From Archivesica marissinica (lineage: Eukaryota > Mollusca > Bivalvia > Venerida > Vesicomyidae), in NCBI GenBank assembly GCA_014843695.1, contig CM026394.1, positions 40,904,368 through 40,968,367 on the forward strand: a stretch of DNA of 64,000 bases. The letters are read 5' to 3'. Under the pieces are notes generated by a model. That model did not search any database. It worked only from the letters and a program-made list of their open reading frames with translations, and was not told the DNA's origin. A program made the translations under genes and the position numbers. Shown here one piece after another: positions 11,421 to 21,700 of this stretch. Each line of letters starts with the position of its first letter. Position 1 is the first letter of the stretch.

Positions 11421-14400
11421 GTGGTGGTCTCTATTGGGAGGTGGTGGTCTCTATTGGGAGGTGGTGGTCTCTATTGGGAGGTGGTGGTCTCTATTGGGAG
11501 GTGGTGGTCTCTATTGGGAGGTGGTGGTCTCTATTGGGAGGTGGTGGTGTCTATTGGACGGTGGTGGCCTCTATTGGAAGGTGGTGGCCTCTATTGGGAG
11601 GTGGTGGTCTCTATTGGAAGGTGGTGGCCTCTATTGGGAGGTGATGGCCTCTATTGGAAGGTGGTGGCCTCTATTGGGAGGTGGTGGTGTCTATTGGGAG
11701 GTGGTGGTGTCTATTGGGAGGGGTGGTGTCTATTGGGAGGTGGTGGTGTCTATTGGAGGTGGTGGTGTCTATTGGGAGGTGGTGGTGTCTATTGGGAGGT
11801 TGGGCCTCTATGGGAGGTGGTGGTGTCTATTGGATGGTGGTGGTCTGTCTCTATTGGGAGGTGGTGGTTTTATTGGAGGTGGTGGTCTCTATTGGGAGGT
11901 GGTGGCGTCTATTGGAGGTGGTGGTCTCTATTGGGAGGTGGTGGCTCTATTGGAAGGTGGTGGCCTCATTGGGAGGTGGTGGCCTCTATTGGAAGGTGGT
12001 GGCCTCTATTGGGAGGTGGTGGTGTCTATTGGGAGGTGGTGGTGTCTATTGGGAGGTGGTGGTGTCTATTGGGAGGTGGTGGTGTCTATTGGGAGGTGGT
12101 GGCCTCTATTGGGAGGTGGTGGTGTCTATTGGATGGTGGTGGTCTCTATTGGGAGGTGGTGGCCTCTATTGGGAGGTGGTGGTGTCTATTGGACGGTGGT
12201 GGTGTCTATTGGGAGGGGTGGTCTCTATTGGGAGGTGGTGGCCTCTATTGGGAGGTGGTGGTGTCTATTGGACGGTGGTGGTCTCTATTGGGAGTGGTGG
12301 TCTCTATTGGGAGGTGGTGGTCTCTATTGGGAGGTGGTGGTCTCTATTGGGAGGTGGTGGCGTCTATTGGGAGGTGGTGGTCTCTATTGGGAGGTGGTGG
12401 TCTCTATTGGGAGGTGGTGGTGTCTATTGGAGGTGGTGGCCTCTATTGGGAGGTGGTGGTCTCTATTGGAAGGTGGTGGCCTCTATTGGGAGGTGGTGGC
12501 CTCTATTGGAAGGTGGTGGCCTCTATTGGGAGGTGGTGTGTCTATTGAGAGGTGGGGGTCTCTTGGGATGTGGTGGTGTCTATTGGGAGGTGGTGGTGTC
12601 TATTGGGAGGTGGTGGTCTCTATTGGAATGTGGTGGTGTCTATTGGGAGGTGGTGGTCTCTATTGGGAGGTGGTGGTATCTATTGGGAGGTGGTGGCCTC
12701 TATTGGGAGGTGGTGGTGTCTATTGGGAGGTGGTGGTGTCTATTGGGAGGTGGTGGTGTCTATTGGGAGGTGGTGGTCTCTATTGGAAGGTGGTGGCCTC
12801 TATTGGGTGGTGGTGGCCTCTATTGGATGGTGGTGGTCTCTATTGGGATGTGGTGGTCTCTATTGGGAGGGGGTGGCCTCTATTGGATGGTGGTGGTCTC
12901 TATTGGGATGCGGTGGTCTCTATTGGGTGGTGGTGGCCTCTATTGGGAGGTGGTGGTCTCTATTGGGAGGTGGTGGTCTCTATTGGGAGGTGGTGGCCTC
13001 TATTGGGTGGTGGTGGCCTCTATTGGGAGGTGGTGGCCTCTATTGGGAGGTGGTGGCCTCTATTGGGAGGTGGTGGTCTCTATTGGACGGTGGTGGTCTC
13101 TATTGGGAGGTGGTGGCCTCTATTGGGAGGTGGTGGCCTCTATTGGGAGGTGGTGGCCTCTATTGGGAGGTGGTGGTCTCTATTGGACGGTGGTGGTCTC
13201 TATTGGGAGGTGGTGGCCTCTATTGGAAGGTGGTGGCCTCTATTGGGAGGTGGTGGTCTCTATTGGAAGGTGGTGGCCTCTATTGGGAGGTGGTGGCCTC
13301 TATTGGAAGGTGGTGGCCTCTATTGGGATGTGGTGGCCTCTATTGGGATGTGGTGGTCTCTATTGGACGGTGGTGGTGTCTATTGGACGGTGGTGGTGTC
13401 TATTGGACGGTGGTGGTGTCTATTGGGAGGTGGTGGCCTCTATTGGGAGGTAGTGGTGTCTATTGGACGGTGGTGGTGTCTATTGGACGGTGGTGGTGTC
13501 TATTGGGAGGTGGTGGTCTCTATTGGGAGGTGGTGGTGTCTATTGGGATGTGGTGGCGTCTATTGGACGGTGGTGGTGTCTATTGGGAGGTGGTGGCGTC
13601 TATTGGGAGGTGGTGGTGTCTATTGGGAGGTGGTGTTGTCTATTGGGATGTGGTGGTGTCTATTGGACGGTGGTGGCGTCTATTGGGAGGTGGTGGTCTC
13701 TATTGGGAGGTAGTGGTCTCTATTGGGAGGTGGTGGTGTCTATTGGACGGTGGTGGTCTCTATTGGGAGGTGGTGGCCTCTATTGGGAGGTGGTGGCCTC
13801 TATTGGGAGGTGGTGGTGGTCTCTATTGGGAGGTGGTGGTCTCTATTGGGAGGTGGTGGTCTCTATTGGGAGGTGTGGTCTCTATTGGGAGGTGGTGGTC
13901 TCTATTGGGAGGTGGTGGTCTCTATTGGGAGGTGGTGGCGTCTATTGGGAGGTGGTGGTCTCTATTGGGAGGTGGTGGTCTCTATTGGGAGGTGGTGGTC
14001 TCTATTGGGAGGTGGTGGTGTCTATTGGACGGTGGTGGCCTGTATTGGGAGGTGGTGGCCTCTATTGGGAGGTGGTGGTGTCTATTGGACGGTGGTGGTC
14101 TCTATTGGACGGTGGTGGCGTCTATTGGGAGGTGGTGGTGTCTATTGGGAGGTGGTGGTCTCTATTGGGAGGTGGTGGTGTCTATTGGGAGGTGGTGTCT
14201 ATTGGAGGTGGTGGTGTCTATTGGACGGTGGTGGTGTCTATTGGACGGTGGTGGTGTCTATTGGACGGTGGTGGTCTCTATTGGAAGGTGGTGGTGTCTA
14301 TTGGGAGGTGGTGGTGTCTATTGGGAGGTGGTGTCTATTGGACGGTGGTGGTGTCTATTGGGAGGTGGTGTCTATTGGACGGTGGTGGTGTCTATTGGAC

Positions 14401-16055
14401 GGTGGTGGTGTCTATTGGAAGGTGGTGGTCTCTATTGGGAGGTGGTGGTCTCTATTGGGAGGTGGTGGTGTCTATTGGACGGTGGTGGTCTCTATTGGGA
14501 GGTGGTGGCCTCTATTGGACGGTGGTGGTCTCTATTGGACGGTGGTGGCGTCTATTGGGAGGTGGTGGTGTCTATTGGGAGGTGGTGGTCTCTATTGGGA
14601 GGTGGTGGTCTCTATTGGGAGGTGGTGGTGTCTATTGGGAGGTGGTGTCTATTGGACGGTGGTGGTGTCTATTGGACGGTGGTGGTCTCTATTGGAAGGT
14701 GGTGGTGTCTATTGGAGGTGGTGGTGTCTATTGGGAGGTGGTGTCTATTGGACGGTGGTGGTGTCTATTGGACGGTGGTGGTGTCTATTGGAAGGTGGTG
14801 GTCTCTATTGGGAGGCGGTGGTCTCTATTGGGAGGTGGTGGTGTCTATTGGACGGTGGTGGTCTCTATTGGGAGGTGGTGGCCTCTATTGGGAGGTGGTG
14901 ATGTCTATTGGACGGTGGTGGTGTCTATTGGGAGGTGGTGGTCTCTATTGGGAGGTGGTGGCGTCTATTGGGAGGTGGTGGCGTCTATTGGGAGGTGGTG
15001 GCGTCTATTGGGAGGTGGTGGTCTCTATTGGGAGGTGGTGGTCTCTATTGGGAGGTGGTGGTGTCTATTGGACGGTGGTGGCCTCTATTGGGAGGTGGTG
15101 GCCTCTATTGGGAGGTGGTGGTGTCTATTGGACGGTGGTGGTCTCTATTGGACGGTGGTGGCGTCTATTGGGAGGTGGTGGTGTCTATTGGGAGGTGGTG
15201 GTCTCTATTGGGAGGTGGTGGTGTCTATTGGGAGGTGGTGTCTATTGGACGGTGGTGGTGTCTATTGGACGGTGGTGGTGTCTATTGGACGGTGGTGGTC
15301 TCTATTGGAAGGTGGTGGTGTCTATTGGGAGGTGGTGGTGTCTATTAGGAGGTGGTGTCTATTGGACGGTGGTGGTGTCTATTGGACGGTGGTGGTCTCT
15401 ATTGGAAGGTGGTGGTGTCTATTGGAAGGTGGTGGCCTCTATTGGGAGGTGGTGGTCTCTATTGGGAGGTGGTGGTGTCTATTGGACGGTGGTGGCCTCT
15501 ATTGGGAGGTGGTGGCCTCTATTGGGAGGTGGTGGTGTCTATTGGACGGTGGTGGTCTCTATTGGACGGTGGTGGCGTCTATTGGGAGGTGGTGGTGTCT
15601 ATTGGGATGGTGGTGTCTATTGGACGGTGGTGGTGTCTATTGGACGGTGGTGGTGTCTATTGGAAGGTGGTGGTGTCTATTGGACAATGGTGGTGTCTAT
15701 TGGGAGGTGGTGGTCTCTATTGGGAGGTGGTGGTCTCTATTGGACGGTGGTGGTCTCTATTGGGAGGTGGTGGTCTCTATTGGGAGGTGGTGGTCTCGAT
15801 TGGGAGGTGGTGGTCTCTATTGGGAGGTGGTGGTCTCTATTGGACGGTGGTGGTCTCTATTGGACGGTGGTGGTCTCTATTGGGAGGTGGTGGTCTCTAT
15901 TGGGAGGTGGTGGTCTCTATTGGAAGGTGGTGGCGTCTATTGGGATGGTGGTGGTCTCTATTGGGAGGTGGTGGTCTCTATTGGGAGGTGGTGGTCTCTA
16001 TTGGGAGGTGGTGGTGTCTATTGGGAGGTGGTGGTGTCTATTGGACGGTGGTGGT
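11421..16055. repeat. Satellite B, G-rich 20-bp unit
   Basis: About 230 copies of GTGGTGGTCTCTATTGGGAG and close variants (GTGTCTATT, GCCTCTATT, GGAAG, GGACG). The plus strand is strongly G-rich and C-poor. Each unit carries four G runs (GGG, GG, GG, GG), so neighbouring units could form G-quadruplexes. All plus frames are open over long distances because 60 bp (three units) contains no stop; this is not a gene. Confidence 0.97.
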
Positions 16056-16186
16056 CTTTAGACATAGTATTGACAGTACTTCATTTCGGTATAACAAGCA
16101 TTAACAGGATATTCTCATATACAGGACACTATCCACTAAGCTTTCTGACAGCTAAGTCCTGGACTCAAACGGGGTATTCTCACATA

Positions 16187-17080
16187 CATAAACGTGGGAG
16201 AGACAGACATCTGTTACACTGGGATTGCTATACATATCTAGCTTTGCACGAACGTGGGCGAGACAGACATCACGTGGGAGAGACAGACATCACATGGGAG
16301 AGACAGACATCATGTGGGAGACAGACATCACATAGGAGAGACGGACATCACATAGGAGAGACGGACATCACGTGGGAGAGACGGACATCACGTGGGAGAC
16401 AGACATCACGTGGGAGAGATGGACATGACGTGGGAGAGACAGACATCACGTGGGAGAGACTGACATCATGTGGGAGAGACAGACATCACGTGGGAGAGAC
16501 AGACAACACGTGGGAGAGACAGACATCACGTGGGAGAGACAGACATCATGTGGGCGAGACAGACATCACATGGGAGAGACAGACATCACGTGGGAGAGAC
16601 GGACATCACGTGGGAGACCGACATCACGTGGGAGAGACAGATATCACGTGGGAGAGACAGACATCATGTGGGTGAGACAGACATCACGGGGAGAGACTGA
16701 CATCACGTGGGAGAGACTGACATCACGTGGGAGAGACAGACATCATGTGGGAGAGACAGACATCATGTGGGTGAGACAGACATCACGTGGGAGAGACTGA
16801 CATCACGTGGGAGACTGACATCACGTGGGAGAGACAGACATCATGTGGGAGAGACAGACATCGCATGGGAGAGACAGACATCATGTGGGAGAGACAGACA
16901 TCACATGGGAGAGACAGATATCACGTGGGAAAGGACAGACATCACGTGGGAGAGACAGACATCACGTGGGAGATACAGACATCACGTGGGCGAGACAGAC
17001 ATCACGTGGGAGAGACAGACATCACATGGGAGAGACAGACATCACGTGGGGGAGACAGACATCACGTAGGAGAGACAGAC
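16187..17080. repeat. Satellite C, 20-bp unit with CACGTG
   Basis: About 44 copies of AGAGACAGACATCACGTGGG. Many units contain CACGTG, the palindromic E-box that bHLH factors bind; others have CATGTG or CACATG. It shares the 20-bp period of satellite B but not its sequence, and ends about 16 bp from a TLK splice donor. The reading frames across it are shadows. Confidence 0.95.
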
Positions 17081-17095
17081 ATATGCAACACTTAC

Positions 17096-17183
17096 TACCA
17101 CTTCCATCATGATTGCTATCACTGTTAGTCGGTTTTCGTTTTCTCTTTCTCTCTGACGGAGTTCTCTTCTCCGGTGTGTGGGC
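17096..17183 (-). CDS. TLK: Tousled-like kinase, internal exon (TPEK / basic block)
   Basis: The exon is 88 nt. The upstream acceptor is CTTCCATTTGCAG and the downstream donor is GTAAGT. It enters in phase 0, directly continuing the exon at 19004, and leaves in phase 1. Its translation contains THTPEKRTPSERKRKRKP. Known TLKs carry a TPEKK...RKRK segment right after a GSLSDKE-like block, and RKRKRK would be a nuclear localisation signal. TLK is a nuclear serine/threonine kinase acting on the histone chaperone ASF1 in chromatin assembly. The next exon is not visible in the window, so the following intron must hold satellites C and B, the first gap and satellite A, or else the exon lies in the gap. 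A donor three bases earlier is possible but weaker. Confidence 0.82.
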
Positions 17184-17205
17184 CTGCAAATGGAAGACAT
17201 GGGTT

Positions 17206-17440
17206 AGTTTAGTTTATACAAATTTATCTTAGCTCGATTGTGAAACAAGTTCTTACAACTTATATTAATCACTCTTGAGACTTCATTCCTGATGAGGGAG
17301 AGAGAAGAGGCAACGTGGAATTTAAATGCCTTGCCCAAGGGCACAATCGTAACGGCTACAGCTGGGCTCGAGCCGTTACCACCTGAAGCTAACACGTTAC
17401 GACCAAGTGTATTACTTGAGGAAACCACCACCATAGTTCT
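17206..17440 (-). mobile_element. SINE family S3 in a TLK intron
   Basis: On the minus strand this copy has the S3 body (CCCTTGGGCAAGGC, CTTCTCTCTCCCTCATCAGG) and the tail TTAATATAAGTTGTAAGAAC followed by ATAAATTTGTATAAAC. The tail ends about 23 bp before the TLK acceptor at 17184, so the ACTAAACTAAC that could act as branch point lies at the SINE edge. The tRNA-like head is diverged. Confidence 0.75.
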
Positions 17441-17763
17441 GTAGTGTTTATTCTAGAGTGGAAAAAGGGGATAGTGTGGGTTAGAAAATTAGGAAGAGTG
17501 CATTTTGAGCTGCGATGACGTGCAGGGCGGTGTATTTTGGGGTTAGCCCCTAGAAATATTTTGCTAACGTACGGCGATTGATCACAGAGGCAGTAAGGCA
17601 GTACATATTGGTGAAACGGGCGGACGAGTTATAAGTTATATCGGGCTGCCCGCCCGAAGCATATGTCGCATATATATTTCCATAGTTTTCAGATACAAAT
17701 AAGAAAAACACATTAATGATTTGCAATCTGCTACAATTATTTCAACCATTTATAGCTTTTATT
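17441..17763 (-). other. TLK intron, unassigned part
   Basis: No exon, repeat family or RNA gene is recognised between the S3 SINE and the hAT-like element. Confidence 0.5.
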
Positions 17764-17771
17764 TTACCCAG

Positions 17772-18703
17772 GGTTCCTGCAGAATGAAAGTTGTGAAATT
17801 CAAGGCTATTTGTCCGCATTTCTCTCTCCCATTTTTCAAGGCCCAAAACTGCCAAATTTCAAGGCTTTTCAAGGCCCCTAGCTGACGCATGTATGTAATA
17901 CTGCGGCACTTATATATATATATAATAAAACAATTAATTATGACAATATTAGGTGATTTAAGCTAGGCCTTCAAAAACAGGCCTACTGATATTTTCACTA
18001 AAATAAACATTTTTTACGACAGCTTTGCTGGCAGTTTCCTGTTATGTTTATAATTAATCGGTCGATACATAAACCCTTGTACACATTTCGTCGCCCACAG
18101 AATCTCAGCTGATTGAATTTCTGATGCCTTTTCACTGCTACTGGGGACAGTCTCAAGATTGTTTAGAAGAACTTCCGAAGTTGATTTTCATGTTTTCATT
18201 TTGGTCCCCGACTACCATATTTGTGACACTGAAATTTTTCTGACAAGCCGTGCATCTCGTTGCATATAGATCACCCAGTACTGGCAACAGCCAGCCCATA
18301 TAATCGCTAGATTTCAGCCAATTCTGTTGGAAAGCACACTTCCCCATTTTGACACCAGTTTGGAAAGATGGCGGTCACCGCGATGTAAGTGAGCTTTTGA
18401 TTGGTGCAACAGACAGCAGCCTCTGCAACATTAGCCATTCCGATTTATATTTTAAGTGCGCATGCGTGCGACCTCATACAGTAAACTAAATGCGTTCACT
18501 CATTCACACTCCAATCGGCAGTTAGAGAATCACTACAATGCGCTGTAAAAAATATTAATAATTATGAATTTTGCAATCGTCGGCGATATTTCCCAAATTC
18601 GATACTATTCCAGGCTTCCGTTGAAATTATCAATTTTGCTCTCATCGCCTATATTGCCAAATTCCAGGCTTTTCCAGGAAATTCAAGGAGTGCAGGAATC
18701 CTG
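17772..18703 (-). mobile_element. hAT-like element relic
   Basis: The 8-bp repeat TTACCCAG flanks the element (17764-17771 and 18704-18711). The termini are inverted: (CA)GGGTTCCTGCA on the left and TGCAGGAATCCTG on the right. An 8-bp duplication and CAG-type ends are hAT hallmarks. Inside, on the minus strand, is a remnant of the transposase N-terminus. The length, about 930 bp, is far below an autonomous hAT (usually 2.5 kb or more), so this is an internal-deletion derivative. Confidence 0.72.
18050..18347 (-). pseudogene. hAT transposase N-terminal fragment with BED zinc finger
   Basis: An open frame from 18347 begins MGKCAFQQNWLKSSDYMGWL and continues RCTACQKNFSVTNM. A conserved Trp, a CxxC pair and the FS(V/L)xNM ending are typical of the BED-type finger that opens many hAT transposases. 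After a frame change, SAEILWATKCV (about 18110-18081) resembles the AEI.WALK.V segment that follows the finger in these proteins. The His pair of the finger is lost in the frame break. Nothing of the RNase H-like core remains. The family assignment rests on motifs only. Confidence 0.6.
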
Positions 18704-18711
18704 TTACCCAG

Positions 18712-18890
18712 CACGCAAAGAGTTAAATACAACATTTGAATAGAAGGTGTGCTTTACAATGGCCAGTGTAGCCAGCCTATTGTAGTTTGGAAAAAAAAAT
18801 TGGGGGGGGGGGAAGTGGAGCCCCCCAGGTAACGAAGTCACGGTACTTAGAGCGACTATTTAGCCCATGTCACGGTCTAGAATGAGCACT
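18712..18890. mobile_element. hAT-like MITE family D, partial
   Basis: The segment shares TTAAATACAACATTTGAATAG, a GGGGGCCCC/GAAGTCA-type middle and a final CTAGAATGAGCACTGG with the copies at 20420 and 23069. The left terminus is missing. It contains an A10/G12 homopolymer junction near 18790-18812. Confidence 0.55.
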
Positions 18891-19003
18891 GGGGATGTTA
18901 CTGTGTTGTTGGTGGTAGAGCGGCCTGATTTGTTATTGCTATGCGACGTCACAGTAGTGGTAAAGTTTTGAAAAGTGGCGTGTATAATTAAAAGCATACA
19001 CAC

Positions 19004-19180
19004 CTCTTGGTCCTCGCGATCCAATGAGCCGCCACTCATGTTACTGTTGCTCTCACCGGGGATCGGCACTTGTTGCGGCATATTCATTTGTTGCGCTACA
19101 TTCATTTGCTGCGATACATTCATTTGCTGCGGTACATTCATTTGCTGCGGTATATTCATTTGCTGCGGTAGATTTAATGG
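19004..19180 (-). CDS. TLK: Tousled-like kinase, exon with PQQMN repeat
   Basis: The exon is 177 nt, 59 codons, phase 0 at both ends. The acceptor is TGTTTCTAGTTTCAG and the donor is GAG|GTGTGTAT. The translation starts PLNLPQQMN, runs through PQQMNI, PQQMNV, SQQMNV, AQQMNM and PQQVPIP, and ends SNMSGGSLDREDQE. Vertebrate TLKs have, in this place, a short linker (GPLN...) followed by a Ser-rich GSLSDKE block, so both ends fit the family. The middle is a 15-bp coding repeat not known to me in vertebrate TLKs, likely disordered. The PQQMN frame is open further downstream, but the good donor and the in-phase fit with 17183 favour ending the exon at 19004. Confidence 0.8.
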
Positions 19181-19252
19181 CTGAAACTAGAAACACAATG
19201 CACATGCATCATACACCGACGACATTTATGCTTACAACTCAAGTAATGAGTG

Positions 19253-19350
19253 TACAGTCAAACCTGTCTTAAGTAGCCAACAAAGGGAACCACAGAAAGT
19301 AGCTGCTTAATAGAGGTCATTTGCATAATAAAACAAGGACAGCTATATAG
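19253..19350 (+). mobile_element. TA-flanked MITE family C, left half
   Basis: It starts TACAGTCAAACCTGTCTTAA and has the GTAGCTGCTTAATAGAGGTC module, but no right terminus before the next copy. Confidence 0.7.
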
Positions 19351-19386
19351 CTTTCTGACTAATTCCTTAATATTTTTTTTTGTAAA

Positions 19387-19569
19387 TACAGTCAAACATG
19401 TGTTAGTGGTCACCTCAATTAAACAGCCAACCTATATTAAGTAGCCAGTTTTCAGATTCCCAATATGTTGCTTTATTATACATTTGCCCTCTATTAATCA
19501 GCCAGCCTGTGCTATGCAGCCACTTTCTTTGATTCCCTTGGCTGGCTGCCTAACACAGGTTAGACTGTA
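19387..19569 (-). mobile_element. TA-flanked MITE family C, full copy
   Basis: At 183 bp, with TACAGTCAAACATGTGTTAG at one end and TAACACAGGTTAGACTGTA at the other, this is the cleanest full-length member. Confidence 0.8.
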
Positions 19570-19620
19570 ATCATGTACATGATAGACAATAACAATAAAT
19601 ATGATGTTTAAACTAATAAA

Positions 19621-19709
19621 CATATTGGAAATCAGGAAACTGGCTGCATAGCACAGGCTGGCTGCTTAATAGAGGCTGCTTGTTGACCACTAACACAGGT
19701 TTGACTGTA
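19621..19709 (+). mobile_element. TA-flanked MITE family C, right half
   Basis: It runs from TTGGAAATCAGGAAACTGGC to CTAACACAGGTTTGACTGTA. The left half is absent. Confidence 0.7.
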
Positions 19710-19754
19710 TTCTTAACTTAATGTGCTGCTCCATCATCATTATACAAACATACC

Positions 19755-19908
19755 TACAGTCAGGTTTGCCGTACGCAGCCAACCAATGGAATCACAGATA
19801 GTGGCTGCTTAGCACAGGTGGCTGACCAATAGATAGCAAAACAACATATTGGGAATCTAGAAACTGGCTGCTTAATAGAGGTGACTACTAACACAGGTTT
19901 GACTAAGT
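19755..19908 (+). mobile_element. TA-flanked MITE family C copy
   Basis: It runs from TACAGTCAGGTTTGCC to AACACAGGTTTGACTAAGTA. This is the fourth family member within about 650 bp of TLK intron. Confidence 0.72.
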
Positions 19909-19911
19909 ACA

Positions 19912-20062
19912 AACTTTATTTTACGACTGCGAAAAAGCTGTAACAATTTATATTAATCACTCTTGCTGGTGCGGATGAAAGCATATTTATGGTCATTCGT
20001 GTGTGTGGGGGGGGGGACGTGGGTACACGGAGAAAACCAACCTGTCTGTGATTTACAGAAAC
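19912..20062 (-). mobile_element. SINE family S2, head truncated
   Basis: Tail and body only (ATATTAATCACTCTTG, GTGGTCATTCGTGTGT), with a G10 run at about 20008. The tRNA-like head is lost. Confidence 0.75.
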
Positions 20063-20149
20063 AATCGTCTACTTTGGTCTAGTTAATTAGGTCAGGTCTA
20101 ATAAGCTTTCAAAGTTACATGTCTAGCAGGACTCATTCTAAGTCAGAAT

Positions 20150-20240
20150 GACCACATATACGCTTTCATCCGTGCCGACGAGAGTGATTAATATATGTTG
20201 TTAGAACTTGCTTCGCAATCGTAAAATAAATAAAAAGTTT
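20150..20240 (+). mobile_element. SINE family S2, 3' end only
   Basis: It runs from ATGACCACATATACGC to AATCGTAAAATAAATAAA. It faces away from the minus-strand copy at 19912. Confidence 0.75.
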
Positions 20241-20419
20241 AAACTTTTTAGGTCAGAATTTTTGGGAGAAGTGTGAAAGCGTGCAATTGCATCCTTAAAA
20301 TGCACATGCGGGTTAATGAAGATGAAACATATTTTGAGGATATTACAATATATTGCCTTCATGTGACTTTAGTATGGGTTCCGAGTAATCCTCCATTTTC
20401 ACCTAGCTACATATTGATT

Positions 20420-20697
20420 GCCAGGGTTCATTCTAGGTCAGAAATTTGGGGTGAAGTGAGAAAGCACGCGATCGCGTCCTTAACTGCTGTTATTTAATAA
20501 ATTCAACAAATATAGTTAAAATGCACAGTATGACCATTAAATACAACATCTGAATGCTTTATAATGAATGGGCCAGTGTATCTTACTGGACAAAATTCTG
20601 CATGAAAATTGTAAAAATTATTTTTTTAGGGACAAGTGGGGGCCCCAGAGGGCGAAGTCAGGGTCCCTAGGGTGACTATTTCGTGCACTAGAATGAG
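20420..20697. mobile_element. hAT-like MITE family D
   Basis: It begins CAGGGTTCATTCTAGGTCAG and ends CACTAGAATGAGCATTGG, imperfect inverted ends. The middle shares ACCATTAAATACAACATCTG and GGGCGAAGTCAGGGTC with the copies at 18712 and 23069. No coding capacity. Confidence 0.6.
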
Positions 20698-21104
20698 CAT
20701 TGGTCTAGTGATCGAAAAGAGTCGAGCCCCAATTTGATTATCGGGATACATGAAATATTATAACCAAACTGCCTGATACAGGACAGGAGAACAATTATCC
20801 GACACGAAGACGGTCGCTCACCAAATTGATTCCGGAAAACAATCAGTTCGTTTTAATGATAAAATCAGTGCTAACTCTTTCTGAGAATTGACTGCATGGA
20901 TAGTATTGATTATTAATTATACAGTAAAACCTATTTACCGGCAATAGGCACGTCGATATATGTTCATACACCCGTGTTGCTGGTAAATGACATTATGCTA
21001 ATTCATTTATAAAATAAGAAATAGCAGATTTCAGATTATGGCTTCCTGTCTTATGAGTGCTAAAAATAAAGCAATAAAAAATATATTTTTGACATTTTTA
21101 GTCA
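20698..21104 (-). other. TLK intron, unassigned part
   Basis: No exon, RNA or family match seen. Confidence 0.45.
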
Positions 21105-21180
21105 ATTAAAGGGCAATAACTCTGGTGTTACTGGGCAGATCTACATGAAAAGTACACATGCACCACCACACTATGTTATA
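21105..21180. repeat. Dispersed repeat with GGGCAATAACTCTGG, copy 1
   Basis: A segment of about 75 bp starting TTAAAGGGCAATAACTCTGG and containing GAAAAGTACACATGCACCAC. It recurs at 21620 and 22649. All three begin at a TTA(A) and two directly follow TTAA-flanked MITEs, so a MITE probably inserted at its TTAA. Confidence 0.7.
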
Positions 21181-21233
21181 CATATATTCAAGAGTTTTTA
21201 CTTTAAAAAAAATAATGTCTTAACCCTTTCCCT

Positions 21234-21619
21234 CAAAGAAGCACCTCTTGACACTATTACCAATACGACATACATTGACCCTTTCCCTCATAGAAGCACC
21301 TCTTGACACTATTACCAATACGACATACATTGACAATGTAGTAGCCAAGCCAAACCAATGTTCATAATAACGGCCAAAATCTCATGTAGTCCCAGTAATA
21401 TATATGGAGGTGGGATAGATATGGCGACTACTTATCCACTGCATGCTAGCTAAATGGCTGTCGTTTGTATGGAGATATAATAGTATATTAACCTAAATCT
21501 CTATGTAGTCCCAGTAATATCTATGTAGGTGGGATAGATATGGCGAATACTTATCCACTGCACGATAGCTAAATGACAATATAATAGTATATTAACCTAA
21601 ATCACTATGAAGGAAAGGG
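21234..21619. mobile_element. TTAA-flanked MITE, family B copy 2
   Basis: CCCTTTCCCTCAAAGAAGC and GAAGGAAAGGG ends with TTAA at 21230-21233 and 21620-21623. Relative to the copy at 4829 it is reversed. It carries a duplicated GAAGCACCTCTTGACACTAT module at its left end and about two of the 119-bp inner units. Confidence 0.8.
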
Positions 21620-21700
21620 TTAAAGGGCAATAACTCTGGTGTTACTGGGCAGATCTACATGAAAAGTACACATGCACCACCACACTATGTGATACATGTC
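21620..21700. repeat. Dispersed repeat with GGGCAATAACTCTGG, copy 2
   Basis: Nearly identical over about 75 bp to the segment at 21105. Together the two bracket MITE B2, so the local order is repeat, MITE, repeat. Confidence 0.7.

Noticed and set aside
10281..16675. Plus-strand frames rich in Gly, Trp and Val across satellite B
   Set aside because: The 20-bp unit lacks stops in any plus frame over its 60-bp cycle. The same peptide appears in three frames, which no real protein would show.
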